Source: Pedobacter ghigonis (lineage in GTDB: Bacteria > Bacteroidota > Bacteroidia > Sphingobacteriales > Sphingobacteriaceae). From it: 64,000 nucleotides of DNA. The translations under genes and the position numbers were made by a program. The notes under the pieces are model-generated. The model did no database searches, was not told the DNA's origin, and saw nothing but the letters and a program-made list of their open reading frames with translations. The DNA is taken from contig NZ_CAESCM010000002.1 of the NCBI RefSeq assembly GCF_903166585.1, forward strand, positions 434,001 through 498,000. Direction: 5' to 3'. Positions 25,092 through 34,479 of the stretch are shown one piece after another. The first letter of the stretch is position 1. Every line of letters begins with the position of its first letter.

Positions 25092-27566
25092 ATGAACAAA
25101 ATCAAAACTTTAAAATTTTTAGGCTTACTGGGCTGCATGTTTGCAGGTGGTTTGCTAAAAGCGCAGGACCGAAAGGCACCAGCTTATCCCTTAATTACGC
25201 ACAATACCTATTTCAGCATCTGGTCTAATACTGATAAATTAAACGAATCGTCTACCCAGCACTGGACAGGTGCCGAGCATTCACTTTTGGGGCTTATTAA
25301 TGTAGACGGCGGGATTTACCGCTTTTTGGGTAAAGAAGCTACGAATTACAAAACCATAGTACCTGCATCTGACGAAAAGGGCTTTCAGGTAAATTATACC
25401 GAAACCGAACCACAGGGCGACTGGAAAGCAGAACACTATAACGCTGCTAGCTGGCAAATCGGTGCAGCACCTATTGGCGATGATGCAAAAACCGTTAAAA
25501 CCTTATGGAAATCGCACGATATATGGGTGCGCAGAACATTTAATGTTGCCAACCCGAAATCAATAAACGAACTGTTTTTAAAAATAAACCACGATGATAA
25601 CATTGAGGTTTACCTGAACGGCAAGAAAGTATATACCAAAGAAGGCTGGACAAATACCTTCCAGTACATTGCCTTGAGCAACAGCGATAAAAATACATTA
25701 AAAGCTGGTTCCAATGTAATTGCCATTCATTTAATTAACACAGCAGGTGGCCGCTACCTCGATTTCGGCCTGGTTGATAAATTAAAAGATAACGCAGAAA
25801 AAGTACAGCTGGCTAAACAAAAAAGTGTTGATATTAATGCTACACAAACCATCTACAACTTTACCTGTGGCAAAATCGATTTAAAAGTAACCTTTACATC
25901 GCCATTGTTAATGAACGATTTAGGTTTGTTTGCACGTCCGGTTTCTTACGTTTCTTACCAGGTAAAAGCCAACGATAGCAAAACACACCAGGTTAAGGTT
26001 TATTTAAGTGCATCAACCAATATTGCGGTTTACAGACCTTCGCAAGAGGTAACTACCAGCAAATACAACACGCCAAAATTGTCGGTTTTAAAAGCCGGTA
26101 CTGTAGAGCAACCTGTGCTTCAGAAAGCAAGTGATGATATGCGGATTGATTGGGGGTATTTTTACGTTGCTGCACCAAAAACCAGCAATGCCATTCAGTT
26201 TGTAACTGCCGAAAAAGATGCCGCCGATGCTTTCAGAAACGGCAATGCTGCCTCAACAGCTAAACAAGGTAAAATGCTGGCGCTAAATACCCTTATTCCT
26301 TTTGGCAATGTAGGTAAATCGGCTGTAGAAAAATTTGTTGAACTGGGTTACGATGAGATTTATTCGGTACAATACTTTAACCAGAATTTAAGGCCATGGT
26401 GGAATACTTCGGGTAAGGAAACCATCGAAGGTCAGTTAACAGCGGCGGCTAACGAATATAAATCTGTAATTGCCAAATGCGAAACCTTTAATAAAGCAGT
26501 ATATGCCGATGCATTAAAATCGGGAGGAAAAGAATATGCCGATTTGTGTGTCTTAGCTTATCGCCAGAGTATTGCCGCCCACACATTAGTGAAAAGCCAG
26601 CAGGGCGAAATTTTATGGCTATCAAAAGAGAACAATAGCGGTGGATTTATCAATACCGTTGATGTAACTTATCCATCAGCTCCATTATACCTGATTTATA
26701 ATCCACAATTGTTGCAGGGTATGCTAAATGGTATTTTCTATTTCAGCGAAAGCGGAAAATATCCTCACCCTTGGGCTGCACACGATTTAGGGACCTATCC
26801 TTTGGCAAATGGCCAAACTTATGGCGAGCCAATGCCGGTTGAGGAATCGGGCAATATGATTATCCTAACTGCAGCTATTGCTAAGGCACAAGGAAATGCC
26901 GACTACGCCAAAGCACATTGGAAAACATTAACTACCTGGGTTGATTATTTAACCAAAGAAGGTTTAGATCCAAAAACACAATTGTGTACCGATGATTTTG
27001 CCGGTCACCTGGCGCGTAACGCCAACTTATCGGTAAAAGCTATTGTGGGTATTGCCTGTTATGCGCAAATGGCACAAACTTTAGGTTATACAGACGTTGC
27101 TAAAAAATACCGCGATATTGCCGAAAGCATGGTACCAAAATGGATGGAAATGGCCGATGCAGGAGATCATTACGCTTTAACCTTCGATAATAAAAACACC
27201 TGGAGCCAGAAATACAACCTGGTATGGGATAAGGTTTTAGATTTAAATCTCTTCCCGCAGAAAATTTATGATACTGAAACCAAATATTACTTAACCAAAC
27301 AAAACAGGTACGGTATTCCATTGGATAGCAGAAAAGCTTACACCAAAAACGACTGGATTTTATGGACAGCTACGTTTGCCCCAACAAGAGCAGAGTTTGA
27401 AGCTTTGGTACATCCGGTTTATAAACATGCTATAGAAACAGAATCGAGAGTACCATTAAACGATTTCTATGATTCAAACACAGGTATCCGCGATAATTTT
27501 AAAGCACGTAGTGTAATCGGTGGTTTTTACATGAAAATGTTTGCCGATAAACTAAAAGCCAAATAA
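25092..27566 (+). CDS. Secreted glutaminase-family protein (DUF4964/DUF5127/DUF4965/DUF1793 architecture)
   Basis: 824 residues with a signal peptide (1-25, ends LLKAQ) and no lipobox. An N-terminal DUF4964 segment (YPLITHNTYFSIWSNTDKL) is followed by a galactose-binding-like insert (about 110-230, WVRRTFNV...IEVYLNGKKVY...GSNVIAIHL), a DUF5127 sandwich (about 250-380), a DUF4965 region (about 430-590) and a DUF1793 six-hairpin helical domain (about 600-815, DDFAGHLARNANLSVKAIVG, YNLVWDKVLDLNLFP). Fungal relatives are glutaminase A; activity of bacterial ones is mostly untested and some may act on glycans. It has its own promoter and terminator but shares an operator with the operon upstream, so co-regulation is likely. 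Confidence 0.87.
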   Translation: MNKIKTLKFLGLLGCMFAGGLLKAQDRKAPAYPLITHNTYFSIWSNTDKLNESSTQHWTGAEHSLLGLINVDGGIYRFLGKEATNYKTIVPASDEKGFQVNYTETEPQGDWKAEHYNAASWQIGAAPIGDDAKTVKTLWKSHDIWVRRTFNVANPKSINELFLKINHDDNIEVYLNGKKVYTKEGWTNTFQYIALSNSDKNTLKAGSNVIAIHLINTAGGRYLDFGLVDKLKDNAEKVQLAKQKSVDINATQTIYNFTCGKIDLKVTFTSPLLMNDLGLFARPVSYVSYQVKANDSKTHQVKVYLSASTNIAVYRPSQEVTTSKYNTPKLSVLKAGTVEQPVLQKASDDMRIDWGYFYVAAPKTSNAIQFVTAEKDAADAFRNGNAASTAKQGKMLALNTLIPFGNVGKSAVEKFVELGYDEIYSVQYFNQNLRPWWNTSGKETIEGQLTAAANEYKSVIAKCETFNKAVYADALKSGGKEYADLCVLAYRQSIAAHTLVKSQQGEILWLSKENNSGGFINTVDVTYPSAPLYLIYNPQLLQGMLNGIFYFSESGKYPHPWAAHDLGTYPLANGQTYGEPMPVEESGNMIILTAAIAKAQGNADYAKAHWKTLTTWVDYLTKEGLDPKTQLCTDDFAGHLARNANLSVKAIVGIACYAQMAQTLGYTDVAKKYRDIAESMVPKWMEMADAGDHYALTFDNKNTWSQKYNLVWDKVLDLNLFPQKIYDTETKYYLTKQNRYGIPLDSRKAYTKNDWILWTATFAPTRAEFEALVHPVYKHAIETESRVPLNDFYDSNTGIRDNFKARSVIGGFYMKMFADKLKAK

Positions 27567-27599
27567 GATTTAATTTATTACCCTTTAAATTAACAATCG

Positions 27600-27629
27600 A
27601 AGGTCTTGCATTAGTGCAGGACCTTTTTT
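27600..27629 (+). terminator. Terminator after the glutaminase-type gene
   Basis: 11-base stem (AAGGTCTTGCA pairs with TGCAGGACCTT, one G-T pair), 4-base loop TTAG, then a T-run at 27624-27629. Confidence 0.88.
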
Positions 27630-27740
27630 ATTTAGTTTTCAGCTTGCGCTCATTTTAGCTTCGCGACTCTGTCGCGCTTAGATTAAACGATAAAACTAAA
27701 TGCGCTTACATGCCTTATATGGTAAAACCACAGCGGCAAA

Positions 27741-28841
27741 CTAAAATTCAAACTCCAGCTGATTGCTTTCTGGTTTTTCAACGGGGCCGTCTTCATAAAA
27801 GCGCGACAAAGTAATACCGAGCAGCCTCACTTTCGATGCACCCAAGTCAGCTTCTTCAAGAAGCTTAACCGCTTCCTTATACATTATCTCTGCCTGGTAA
27901 ATAGGTGTAGAAAACGACCTGCTCCGCGTTATGAGTTTAAAATCGGCAAATTTTATTTTTAAAGTAACTGTTTTACCACTCAACTGATATTTTTCCAGAC
28001 GTTTGCTAACGGTTTCACTAATCTGTTTCAATAAATCATGCATTACCGCATCATCATTGGTATCTTCCGAAAGCGTATCTTCAGCACCGACTGATTTTGT
28101 TTCGCGGTGAGCTTGTACCGGTCGCTCGTCTATTCCGCGAACTATTTTGTAATAAAACCTACCCGATTTACCGAACTGTGCAACCAGCTGCGATTCGGTT
28201 AATTGCTTTAAATCCGCCCCCGTATTTAGCTGCATGGCCTTCATTTTGCCTGCAGTTACTTTACCCACACCAAAGAACTTTTCAACTGGGAGCTTTTCCA
28301 TAAAAGCTTTAATCTTCGATGGGCCAATAAACGTTAAACCATCTGGTTTATTCATGTCAGAAGCTACTTTAGCTACAAATTTATTAACAGATACCCCGGC
28401 TGAAGCGGTTAAATTCAATTCATTTTTAATGGCATCCTTAATCGACTGCGCAATATCAATTGCAGATCCAATGCCCAGTTTGTCTTCGGTCACATCCAGA
28501 TAGGCTTCATCAAGAGATAAAGGCTCAATGAGATCGGTGTAACGGCTAAATATTTCCCTGATGGCTTGCGAAACAGCCGAATAGGCATCGAAACGAGGAT
28601 ATACAAAAATAGCTGTAGGACATAACTGGTAAGCTTTACTGCACGACATGGCCGAACGGATTCCAAATTGACGGGCTTCGTAACTTGCGGTAGCCACCAC
28701 ACCCCGACTATCGGGTTTGCCTCCAACCACAATGGGTTTGCCCCGGTATTCGGGAAAATCACGCTGTTCTACCGATGCGTAAAAAGCATCCATATCAATG
28801 TGGATTATTTTCCTTAAAACCGTATTGCTTTCTTCCGACAT
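27741..28841 (-). CDS. dinB: DNA polymerase IV (Y-family, DinB)
   Basis: 366 residues, normal family length. The catalytic DMDAFYASVE motif is at 16-25 and SLDEAYLDV at 109-117, giving the metal-binding Asp16, Asp111 and Glu112. FFGVGKVTAGKM near 195 is the thumb helix-hairpin-helix. The little-finger domain occupies about 240-350. The C-terminal NQLEFEF is a likely beta-clamp-binding motif (QLxLF type). The enzyme performs translesion synthesis with low fidelity. It stands alone, convergent with the upstream glutaminase-type gene; no SOS box was recognised. Confidence 0.95.
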   Translation of the reverse strand: MSEESNTVLRKIIHIDMDAFYASVEQRDFPEYRGKPIVVGGKPDSRGVVATASYEARQFGIRSAMSCSKAYQLCPTAIFVYPRFDAYSAVSQAIREIFSRYTDLIEPLSLDEAYLDVTEDKLGIGSAIDIAQSIKDAIKNELNLTASAGVSVNKFVAKVASDMNKPDGLTFIGPSKIKAFMEKLPVEKFFGVGKVTAGKMKAMQLNTGADLKQLTESQLVAQFGKSGRFYYKIVRGIDERPVQAHRETKSVGAEDTLSEDTNDDAVMHDLLKQISETVSKRLEKYQLSGKTVTLKIKFADFKLITRSRSFSTPIYQAEIMYKEAVKLLEEADLGASKVRLLGITLSRFYEDGPVEKPESNQLEFEF

Positions 28842-28985
28842 GAATGCTAAAAATAATCCACAGTAAACCCTAATGTGAGTTGCAGATTAAAAACAACTAT
28901 AACTAGGGTAGCGGGGATTAATGTTTGCCTAAATTTCGCTATTTTTTTTAGCATTATAGGATTAGATTTTTTTTCTTTACAAAAT

Positions 28986-29342
28986 ATGGAAAGATCGATC
29001 CGCTTTTATAAGAATGCAAAACACGAATGGTATGCCGATATTCCCGAATGGGCTGGAGCACTGGGCGACCTGCAAATGGTTGAGGGAGCTGATGATTTGT
29101 TAAACTGGATTGCTGCTTCAGCAGCCGAATGTAAATTGCTGATGGCAGATCAGCATTTTGAGCAGGCCGAAATTTTAGAGCTCGTTTACGTTCGTGACGA
29201 AAACCTGGGTGGTGGTGGCGATTATATACTGGAAACCTTTAAAGGCGAAGTTAAAAACCACAGGCTTTGGCTTTGCCATGTAACCGAATTTGTATTTAAG
29301 CAGTTGCCAGAGCGCATTTATTTTAAAGCGTTAGATCAATAA
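28986..29342 (+). CDS. Small conserved protein of unknown function (possibly DUF6717)
   Basis: 118 residues from the ATG at 28986 (MERSIRFYKNAKHEWYADI); the frame is open to 28875, but the extra 37 residues are hydrophobic and poor in structure. The body is acidic with a Gly-rich ENLGGGGDYIL turn and a C-terminal LWLCHVTEFVFKQLPERIYF. No signal peptide or membrane segment, so cytoplasmic. I think it matches a family called DUF6717, but I am not sure. It is divergent from dinB (144 bases between starts) and convergent with the response regulator, 11 bases away. Confidence 0.65.
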   Translation: MERSIRFYKNAKHEWYADIPEWAGALGDLQMVEGADDLLNWIAASAAECKLLMADQHFEQAEILELVYVRDENLGGGGDYILETFKGEVKNHRLWLCHVTEFVFKQLPERIYFKALDQ

Positions 29343-29353
29343 TGGAAAGACGC

Positions 29354-29713
29354 TTAGTTTAAAAGATGATCTACCTTATTGAGCAACGAATCCATTTCGA
29401 AAGGTTTTTCCATAAAATCGTTGGCACCGGCATCCATAGCCGACTGTCTGATATCCCTGCTGGCCGAAATCATCAGAATTGGAATTCCGCTGTATTGCGG
29501 GTCGTTTTTTAATTGCTTGCAGATATCCCTTCCGTCGTAACCGCTCATCCAGATATCAAGCATAATTAAATCTGGCTTATTTTTTACCGCATCAATTACC
29601 GCCCCGCCGTCATAAGTATAATCAACATCATAGCCCATCACTTCCAAAATCATCGTCACAGCGTCAACAATGCCTTCGTCATCGTCTGCAATGAGTATTT
29701 TCTTATTTCCCAT
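29354..29713 (-). CDS. Stand-alone response regulator receiver protein
   Basis: 119 residues, one CheY-like receiver domain with no output domain. The acidic pocket is Asp10-Asp12 (ADDD), the phosphorylation site Asp53 (LIMLDIWM), and the switch residues Ser83 (LMISAS) and Lys103 (EKPF). It would be phosphorylated by a histidine kinase not encoded here and act by protein contact rather than DNA binding. No partner is adjacent. Confidence 0.92.
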   Translation of the reverse strand: MGNKKILIADDDEGIVDAVTMILEVMGYDVDYTYDGGAVIDAVKNKPDLIMLDIWMSGYDGRDICKQLKNDPQYSGIPILMISASRDIRQSAMDAGANDFMEKPFEMDSLLNKVDHLLN

Positions 29714-30043
29714 TTTGTAGTTTTATTTCCATTCAGTTCTCTTTACACTTTGTAAAAGCAAACATGATCATTAACCTTTAACTATTAATACATTAAATAT
29801 GCTTTTTGTTTTAAAAAAGTAAATATTTATTTGTTAGTTCAGGACTTTAAAAATGATATAATTTATTGGGAAATCCATAAAAAATCATTCTAATTTAACA
29901 CAGTTTTCATTTGCTAACTCAGGTGTTCTTAAATTTTTTTAGCCTCACTAAACAGATAATTTGCAGTGCTTATAAATTATTTAGGATTTTAATGCTTTAT
30001 ATTTACAGCATTAATTCAGGTTAATTGAATTTAATGGCCAAAA
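29714..30043 (+). other. AT-rich intergenic region upstream of the LacI gene
   Basis: 330 bases between two divergent genes. TAATTTG (29957-29963) fits the short -7 variant TAnTTTG and could start the LacI transcript about 75 bases before its ATG, without a clear -33 TTG. No operator, repeat or reading frame was recognised. Confidence 0.5.
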
Positions 30044-31057
30044 ATGGATAGTATTAATATTAAGAAGTTAGCGAAGGCTTTAAATTTATCAACGTCAACA
30101 ATTTCGCGCGCTTTCAGGGATAATAGCGACATTAACGTGGCTACCAAAGAGCGCATACTAGCCAAAGCAAAAGAATTAAACTATCAGCCTAACCACTACG
30201 CCAGTAACCTGCGCGAGCAAAAAAGTAAAACCATTGCGGTTATAGTACCCGAACTGGCCAACAATTATTTCTCGCAGGCCATACATGGTATAGAACGGGT
30301 AGCACGCGAAAACGGTTACCATATCCTCATTTATGTAACTGATGATGATTACAAAAAGGAGGTTACTTTTATCCGTCACCTGCACAATGGCAGGGCCGAT
30401 GGTATTATCATGTCTGTATCAGGCGAGGCCAACGATCACAATTACCTGAATAAATTTGGGACAAAAAGGCTGCCTCTGATATTTTTCGACAGGATTTACG
30501 AAGATATTGACACCCCGCGTGTAATTACCAACGATTACGACAGCAGTTTTCTGGCTACCGAACACCTGATAGAACAAGGCTGTAAACGTATTGCCTATCT
30601 GGTGGTAAATAAAAGTTTATCTATCGGTAAAACCCGTATGCAGGGCTATATCGATGCACTCGCCAAACACCAGGTTCCTTTTGATGAACATCTGATTGTA
30701 GATTGCAGCAATAGTTACGAAGAAAACAGCATCATTATTAAAGAAGCATTAACCGGATTAAAACCCGATGGTGTTTTTACTTCGGTAGAACGTTTGGCAT
30801 TTGCCACTTACTATGCCTGCTACGATTTAAAGATCAATATCCCGACTGATTTAAAGGTGATCAGTTTCTCCAGTTTGGAGATTGCCCCCTTACTCAATCC
30901 ATCGCTCACCACCATTACCCAGCCGGCTACCGAAATAGGGGAAGAAGCTGCGCGGTTACTCTTCTCAATCCTGGATAGCAATGCCAATAAAAACACTCCA
31001 AATGAGGTGGTTTTAACCTCTAAAATCATCAAGAGAAATTCGACTTCAGCAGTCTAA
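30044..31057 (+). CDS. LacI/GalR family transcriptional regulator of the maltodextrin locus
   Basis: 337 residues. The N-terminal helix-turn-helix (IKKLAKALNLSTSTISRAF, about 6-24) and hinge helix (NYQPNHYASNLR) are classical LacI. A periplasmic-binding-protein-like sensor domain follows (KTIAVIVPELANNYFSQ, RADGIIMSVSG, PLIFFDRIYED). It sits just upstream of the SusC/SusD amylase genes, and two perfect palindromes of LacI type lie between it and SusC, so it very probably controls this locus in response to a maltose-type sugar or a phosphorylated derivative. It is followed directly by its target operon on the same strand. Confidence 0.92.
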   Translation: MDSINIKKLAKALNLSTSTISRAFRDNSDINVATKERILAKAKELNYQPNHYASNLREQKSKTIAVIVPELANNYFSQAIHGIERVARENGYHILIYVTDDDYKKEVTFIRHLHNGRADGIIMSVSGEANDHNYLNKFGTKRLPLIFFDRIYEDIDTPRVITNDYDSSFLATEHLIEQGCKRIAYLVVNKSLSIGKTRMQGYIDALAKHQVPFDEHLIVDCSNSYEENSIIIKEALTGLKPDGVFTSVERLAFATYYACYDLKINIPTDLKVISFSSLEIAPLLNPSLTTITQPATEIGEEAARLLFSILDSNANKNTPNEVVLTSKIIKRNSTSAV

Positions 31058-31145
31058 AAAACGGTCCGAAAATCTCCTCTTTTTTTAACTCAAAAAATTC
31101 AAAAAAAATCGACACTTAGTGTAAAATACGCAGAATTCTGACCCG

Positions 31146-31167
31146 TTTTCGGGAACGTTCCCGAAAA
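31146..31167. promoter_or_regulatory. LacI-type operator 1 (perfect 22-base palindrome)
   Basis: Core CGGGAACGTTCCCG flanked by TTTT and AAAA. The central CG dyad and palindromic form are those of LacI/GalR sites. The centre is 44 bases from operator 2, about four helical turns, so two regulator dimers could sit on nearly the same face. Confidence 0.85.
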
Positions 31168-31187
31168 TTGACTTCAAAATGATCCTG

Positions 31188-31213
31188 ATTTTTCGGGAAC
31201 GTTCCCGAAAAAT
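31188..31213. promoter_or_regulatory. LacI-type operator 2 (perfect 26-base palindrome)
   Basis: The same CGGGAACGTTCCCG core as operator 1, with A/T flanks that extend the perfect symmetry to 26 bases. Binding by the regulator encoded at 30044 is inferred from adjacency. Confidence 0.85.
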
Positions 31214-31490
31214 TGGTTAAAAATAGCTTAGTGTAAAAAATACACTGTAATTTAAAATTTAACATTTGTAAAATATTGATAATTAGATGTTTAAATGATT
31301 AACAATTATTTAACGTTGAATTTAGTTATGTCTAAAAATGAATTTTTCAGCTTAAAACTTTCGGCTAAAAAATGGCTCTAAATATATTTTTTAAATAAAT
31401 TTTGAAATGTCATTATGTGCTGTAAATTAGGCCTATGTGTAAATCACTATAATATTTAACCAAATTTTTATACTTAAACGAGCTTCAAAT

Positions 31491-34466
31491 ATGAGAGTAT
31501 TTTACCTGTTAAAACAGGGGCTTTTGGTGCTGTTAGTTTTTTCAGCATTAATGGTAAAAGCACAAACCGGATCGGTATCTGGTAAAGTGCTTGATGAAAC
31601 CGGCTTGCCATTACCTGGTGCTTCCGTAATTGTTAAAGGAACAACCAGAAGTACATCAACTGATGCGAATGGCGTTTTTAAACTGGCAGGATTATCAAAC
31701 GGTTCTATAACTGTATCTGCAAGTTTTATCGGTTATCAAACCCTCGACAAAACAGTTAGCGTTTCGGCAAATGCTACTGTTAATTTCCAATTGGTGCCCG
31801 ATGCACAAAAACTCAACGAAGTTGTGGTAATTGGTTACGGTACTGCCGAAAAGAAAAACCTAACCGGATCTATCACTACGGTTAATGCCAAGGATTTTCA
31901 AAAAGGTACCATTACAACACCCGAGCAGCTTATCCAGGGTAAGGTAGCAGGGGTTAACATCGTTTCCAACAGCGGTCAGCCAGGTGTGGGAAGTACCATT
32001 CGTATCCGCGGTGGTGCATCGCTTAATGCCAGCAACGATCCTTTGGTGGTGATAGACGGGGTGCCTTTCAGCGGAAACTCAATTGGGAATGCGCCGAGTC
32101 CGCTATCATTGGTAAACCCGAATGATATTGAAACCTTTACCGTTTTAAAAGATGCAAATGCAACAGCCATTTATGGTTCGAGGGCATCGAACGGGGTAAT
32201 TTTAATTACCACCAAAAAAGGTGCTTCAGGTGCTCCGGTAATTAATTTCAGTACCAATAACTCTATTGCAACTGTTGCTAAAAAGGTAGATATTTTATCT
32301 TCTGAGCAAATCCGCAGTTTTGTAAATGCCAATCCAAATGCTTCATATGATGATGGTAAGAAATTTACTGCCTTACTTGGTGGTGCTAACACCGATTGGC
32401 AGGACGAAATCTATCAGAATGCTTTCTCAACCGATAACAGCTTAAGTATTGCCGGTTCGTTTAAAGGCGTGCCTTACCGTGTTTCTGCAGGTTATTTAGA
32501 TCAGCAGGGACTTTTACTTACCGATCATTTTTCGCGTGGTACTGGGGCTATCAGCATTTCTCCTAAATTATTCCAGGATCACCTTAAAATTGATTTGAAC
32601 CTGAAAGGAGCATTAACCGATTCGCATTTCGCTAATGCAGGTGCAGTAGGTTCGGCCATTCAGTTCGATCCAACCCAATCGGTAACTGCCAATAACAATT
32701 TTGGTAATTATTTCGAATGGTTAAGAAGTGATGGTTCAGTAAACCCGAATGCACCACGTAATCCGGTAGCGCTGATCAGGCTTAACGATAACAATGGTAA
32801 AGCTGAAAGAAGTTTTGGAAATGCGCGTTTCGATTACTCTTTCCACTTTTTACCAGAATTGCACGCCAATTTAAATTTAGGTTACGATGTTTCTAAAGGT
32901 CATGGCGCTGTGCATGTTCCCATTTTTGCAGCACAAAGTGTAGCTACACAAGGTTCTTATACCCACTCTTTAAATACCGAAACCAATAAGCTTTCTGAGT
33001 TTTACTTAAACTATGCACACACCGCGGCAAGTATAAAAAGCCGTTTCGATGTAACAGCAGGTTACGGTTATTACGATAACTCTAAAACAGGTTACAATTT
33101 TACCTCATACAAAGGAACAGGTGAAGTGCAGGTAGTTCCGGTTTTCCCTTTCTCTACCGATCGCGATAAATTGCTTTCATACTACGGAAGGTTCATTTAT
33201 ACTTTGGCCGACAAATACATTTTATCAGGAACTTTAAGAGCCGATGCTTCTTCTAAATTCTCTGAGAAAAACCGTTGGGGTTATTTCCCTTCAGCTGCCT
33301 TTACCTGGAGAATTTCCAACGAAAACTTCTTAAAAAACAGCGAATCGGTTTCTGATCTGAAATTACGTTTAAGTTATGGTGAAACCGGTAATAAAGATGG
33401 TATCGGTTATTACGATTACCTGTCTAAATATTATGCCAACAGCAACACTGGCCAATACCAGATTGGTAATACTTTCTACAATTATTACACACCTGCTGCC
33501 TACGATCCTGATTTGAAATGGGAAACCACAACCACTTACAATGCAGGTTTAGATTATGGTTTTATGAAAGGCCGTTTATACGGAAGTATTGATGTGTACT
33601 ACAAAAAAACTTCCGATTTGTTAAGCAAAATCAACATTCCGGTGGGTACCAACTTCAACAACGAACTAACCACCAACGTGGGTAATATGGATGTAAGAGG
33701 TGCTGAAGCGAGTTTAAATTTTGCTGCCATTAAAACTGAAAACACCAGCTGGGATTTAGGCGTAAATGTTGCCTACAACAAAAGAAAGGTAACCAACCTA
33801 ACACTTAATCCCGATCCGGCTTCGAAAGTGGGTGCGGGTGATATTACCGGTGGTACTGGTGTAACGCTAAAATACAATGCGGTTAACCAGATTCCGGGAT
33901 CATTTTATGTGTACAAACAGGTTTATAATGCCGATGGCAAACCATTGGAAGGTGTATATGAAGATTTGAACAAAGATGGCGTAATCAATACGAGCGATCA
34001 GTATTTCTATAAATCACCCGATCCGAGCATTACCCTTGGCTTCAATACTTCTTTTTCTTACAAAAAATGGAGCTTCACCACTTCACTTAGGGCCAATTTC
34101 GGCAACTATGTGTACGATAACGTGTCTTCAAACTTTGGTATCAGATCAAATATCTTAAGTCCGTCGGGGGTAATCAACAATGCGTCAACCGATTTCTTGT
34201 CTACCAATTTCCAGAACAACCAGTTCCTGAGCGATTATTATGTTAAAAACGCTTCGTTCCTGAAAATGGATAATGCAGGTATTTCATACAATGCCGGAAA
34301 ATTATCTAAAAACGGAACCGCTTCGTTAAGGATTTCGGCAAACTGCCAGAACGTTTTCACGGTAACAAACTACAATGGAATTGATCCTGAGCTAAGCAGC
34401 GGTATCGATTACAACCTGTATCCACGTCCGCGTACATATACCTTAGGTTTTAATGTTGGTTTTTAA
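31491..34466 (+). CDS. susC: SusC-like TonB-dependent maltodextrin receptor
   Basis: 991 residues: signal peptide (1-24, ends VKAQ), carboxypeptidase-D-like domain (about 26-108, GSVSGKVLDETGLPLPGASVIVKG), plug (about 110-235, VVVIGYGTAEKKNLTGSI, VVIDGVPFSG, VLKDANATAIYGSRASNGVILITTKKG) and a beta-barrel ending RTYTLGFNVGF. Its position between a LacI regulator and SusD/SusE/amylase genes identifies it as the outer membrane importer of starch breakdown products. It is closer to the usual SusC size than the fasciclin-module receptors. Confidence 0.94.
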   Translation: MRVFYLLKQGLLVLLVFSALMVKAQTGSVSGKVLDETGLPLPGASVIVKGTTRSTSTDANGVFKLAGLSNGSITVSASFIGYQTLDKTVSVSANATVNFQLVPDAQKLNEVVVIGYGTAEKKNLTGSITTVNAKDFQKGTITTPEQLIQGKVAGVNIVSNSGQPGVGSTIRIRGGASLNASNDPLVVIDGVPFSGNSIGNAPSPLSLVNPNDIETFTVLKDANATAIYGSRASNGVILITTKKGASGAPVINFSTNNSIATVAKKVDILSSEQIRSFVNANPNASYDDGKKFTALLGGANTDWQDEIYQNAFSTDNSLSIAGSFKGVPYRVSAGYLDQQGLLLTDHFSRGTGAISISPKLFQDHLKIDLNLKGALTDSHFANAGAVGSAIQFDPTQSVTANNNFGNYFEWLRSDGSVNPNAPRNPVALIRLNDNNGKAERSFGNARFDYSFHFLPELHANLNLGYDVSKGHGAVHVPIFAAQSVATQGSYTHSLNTETNKLSEFYLNYAHTAASIKSRFDVTAGYGYYDNSKTGYNFTSYKGTGEVQVVPVFPFSTDRDKLLSYYGRFIYTLADKYILSGTLRADASSKFSEKNRWGYFPSAAFTWRISNENFLKNSESVSDLKLRLSYGETGNKDGIGYYDYLSKYYANSNTGQYQIGNTFYNYYTPAAYDPDLKWETTTTYNAGLDYGFMKGRLYGSIDVYYKKTSDLLSKINIPVGTNFNNELTTNVGNMDVRGAEASLNFAAIKTENTSWDLGVNVAYNKRKVTNLTLNPDPASKVGAGDITGGTGVTLKYNAVNQIPGSFYVYKQVYNADGKPLEGVYEDLNKDGVINTSDQYFYKSPDPSITLGFNTSFSYKKWSFTTSLRANFGNYVYDNVSSNFGIRSNILSPSGVINNASTDFLSTNFQNNQFLSDYYVKNASFLKMDNAGISYNAGKLSKNGTASLRISANCQNVFTVTNYNGIDPELSSGIDYNLYPRPRTYTLGFNVGF

Positions 34467-34479
34467 AAAAGAGATAGAG

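Larger units (their letters stand above)
31058..31490 (+). other. Regulatory intergenic region of the maltodextrin operon
   Basis: 433 bases. Contains two perfect LacI-type palindromes (31146-31167 and 31188-31213) flanked by two copies of CTTAGTGTAAAA (from 31115 and 31228), each part of a small inverted repeat (ACACTTAGTGT at 31112-31122; AGTGTA/TACACT at 31230-31246). A weak promoter, TTTG at 31401 and TAAATTAG at 31423, lies about 190 bases downstream of the second palindrome. Confidence 0.65.

Noticed and set aside
27655..27690. CGCGAC/GTCGCG hairpin downstream of dinB as a terminator
   Set aside because: The stem is only six pairs and no T-run follows in either direction; probably another small repeat.
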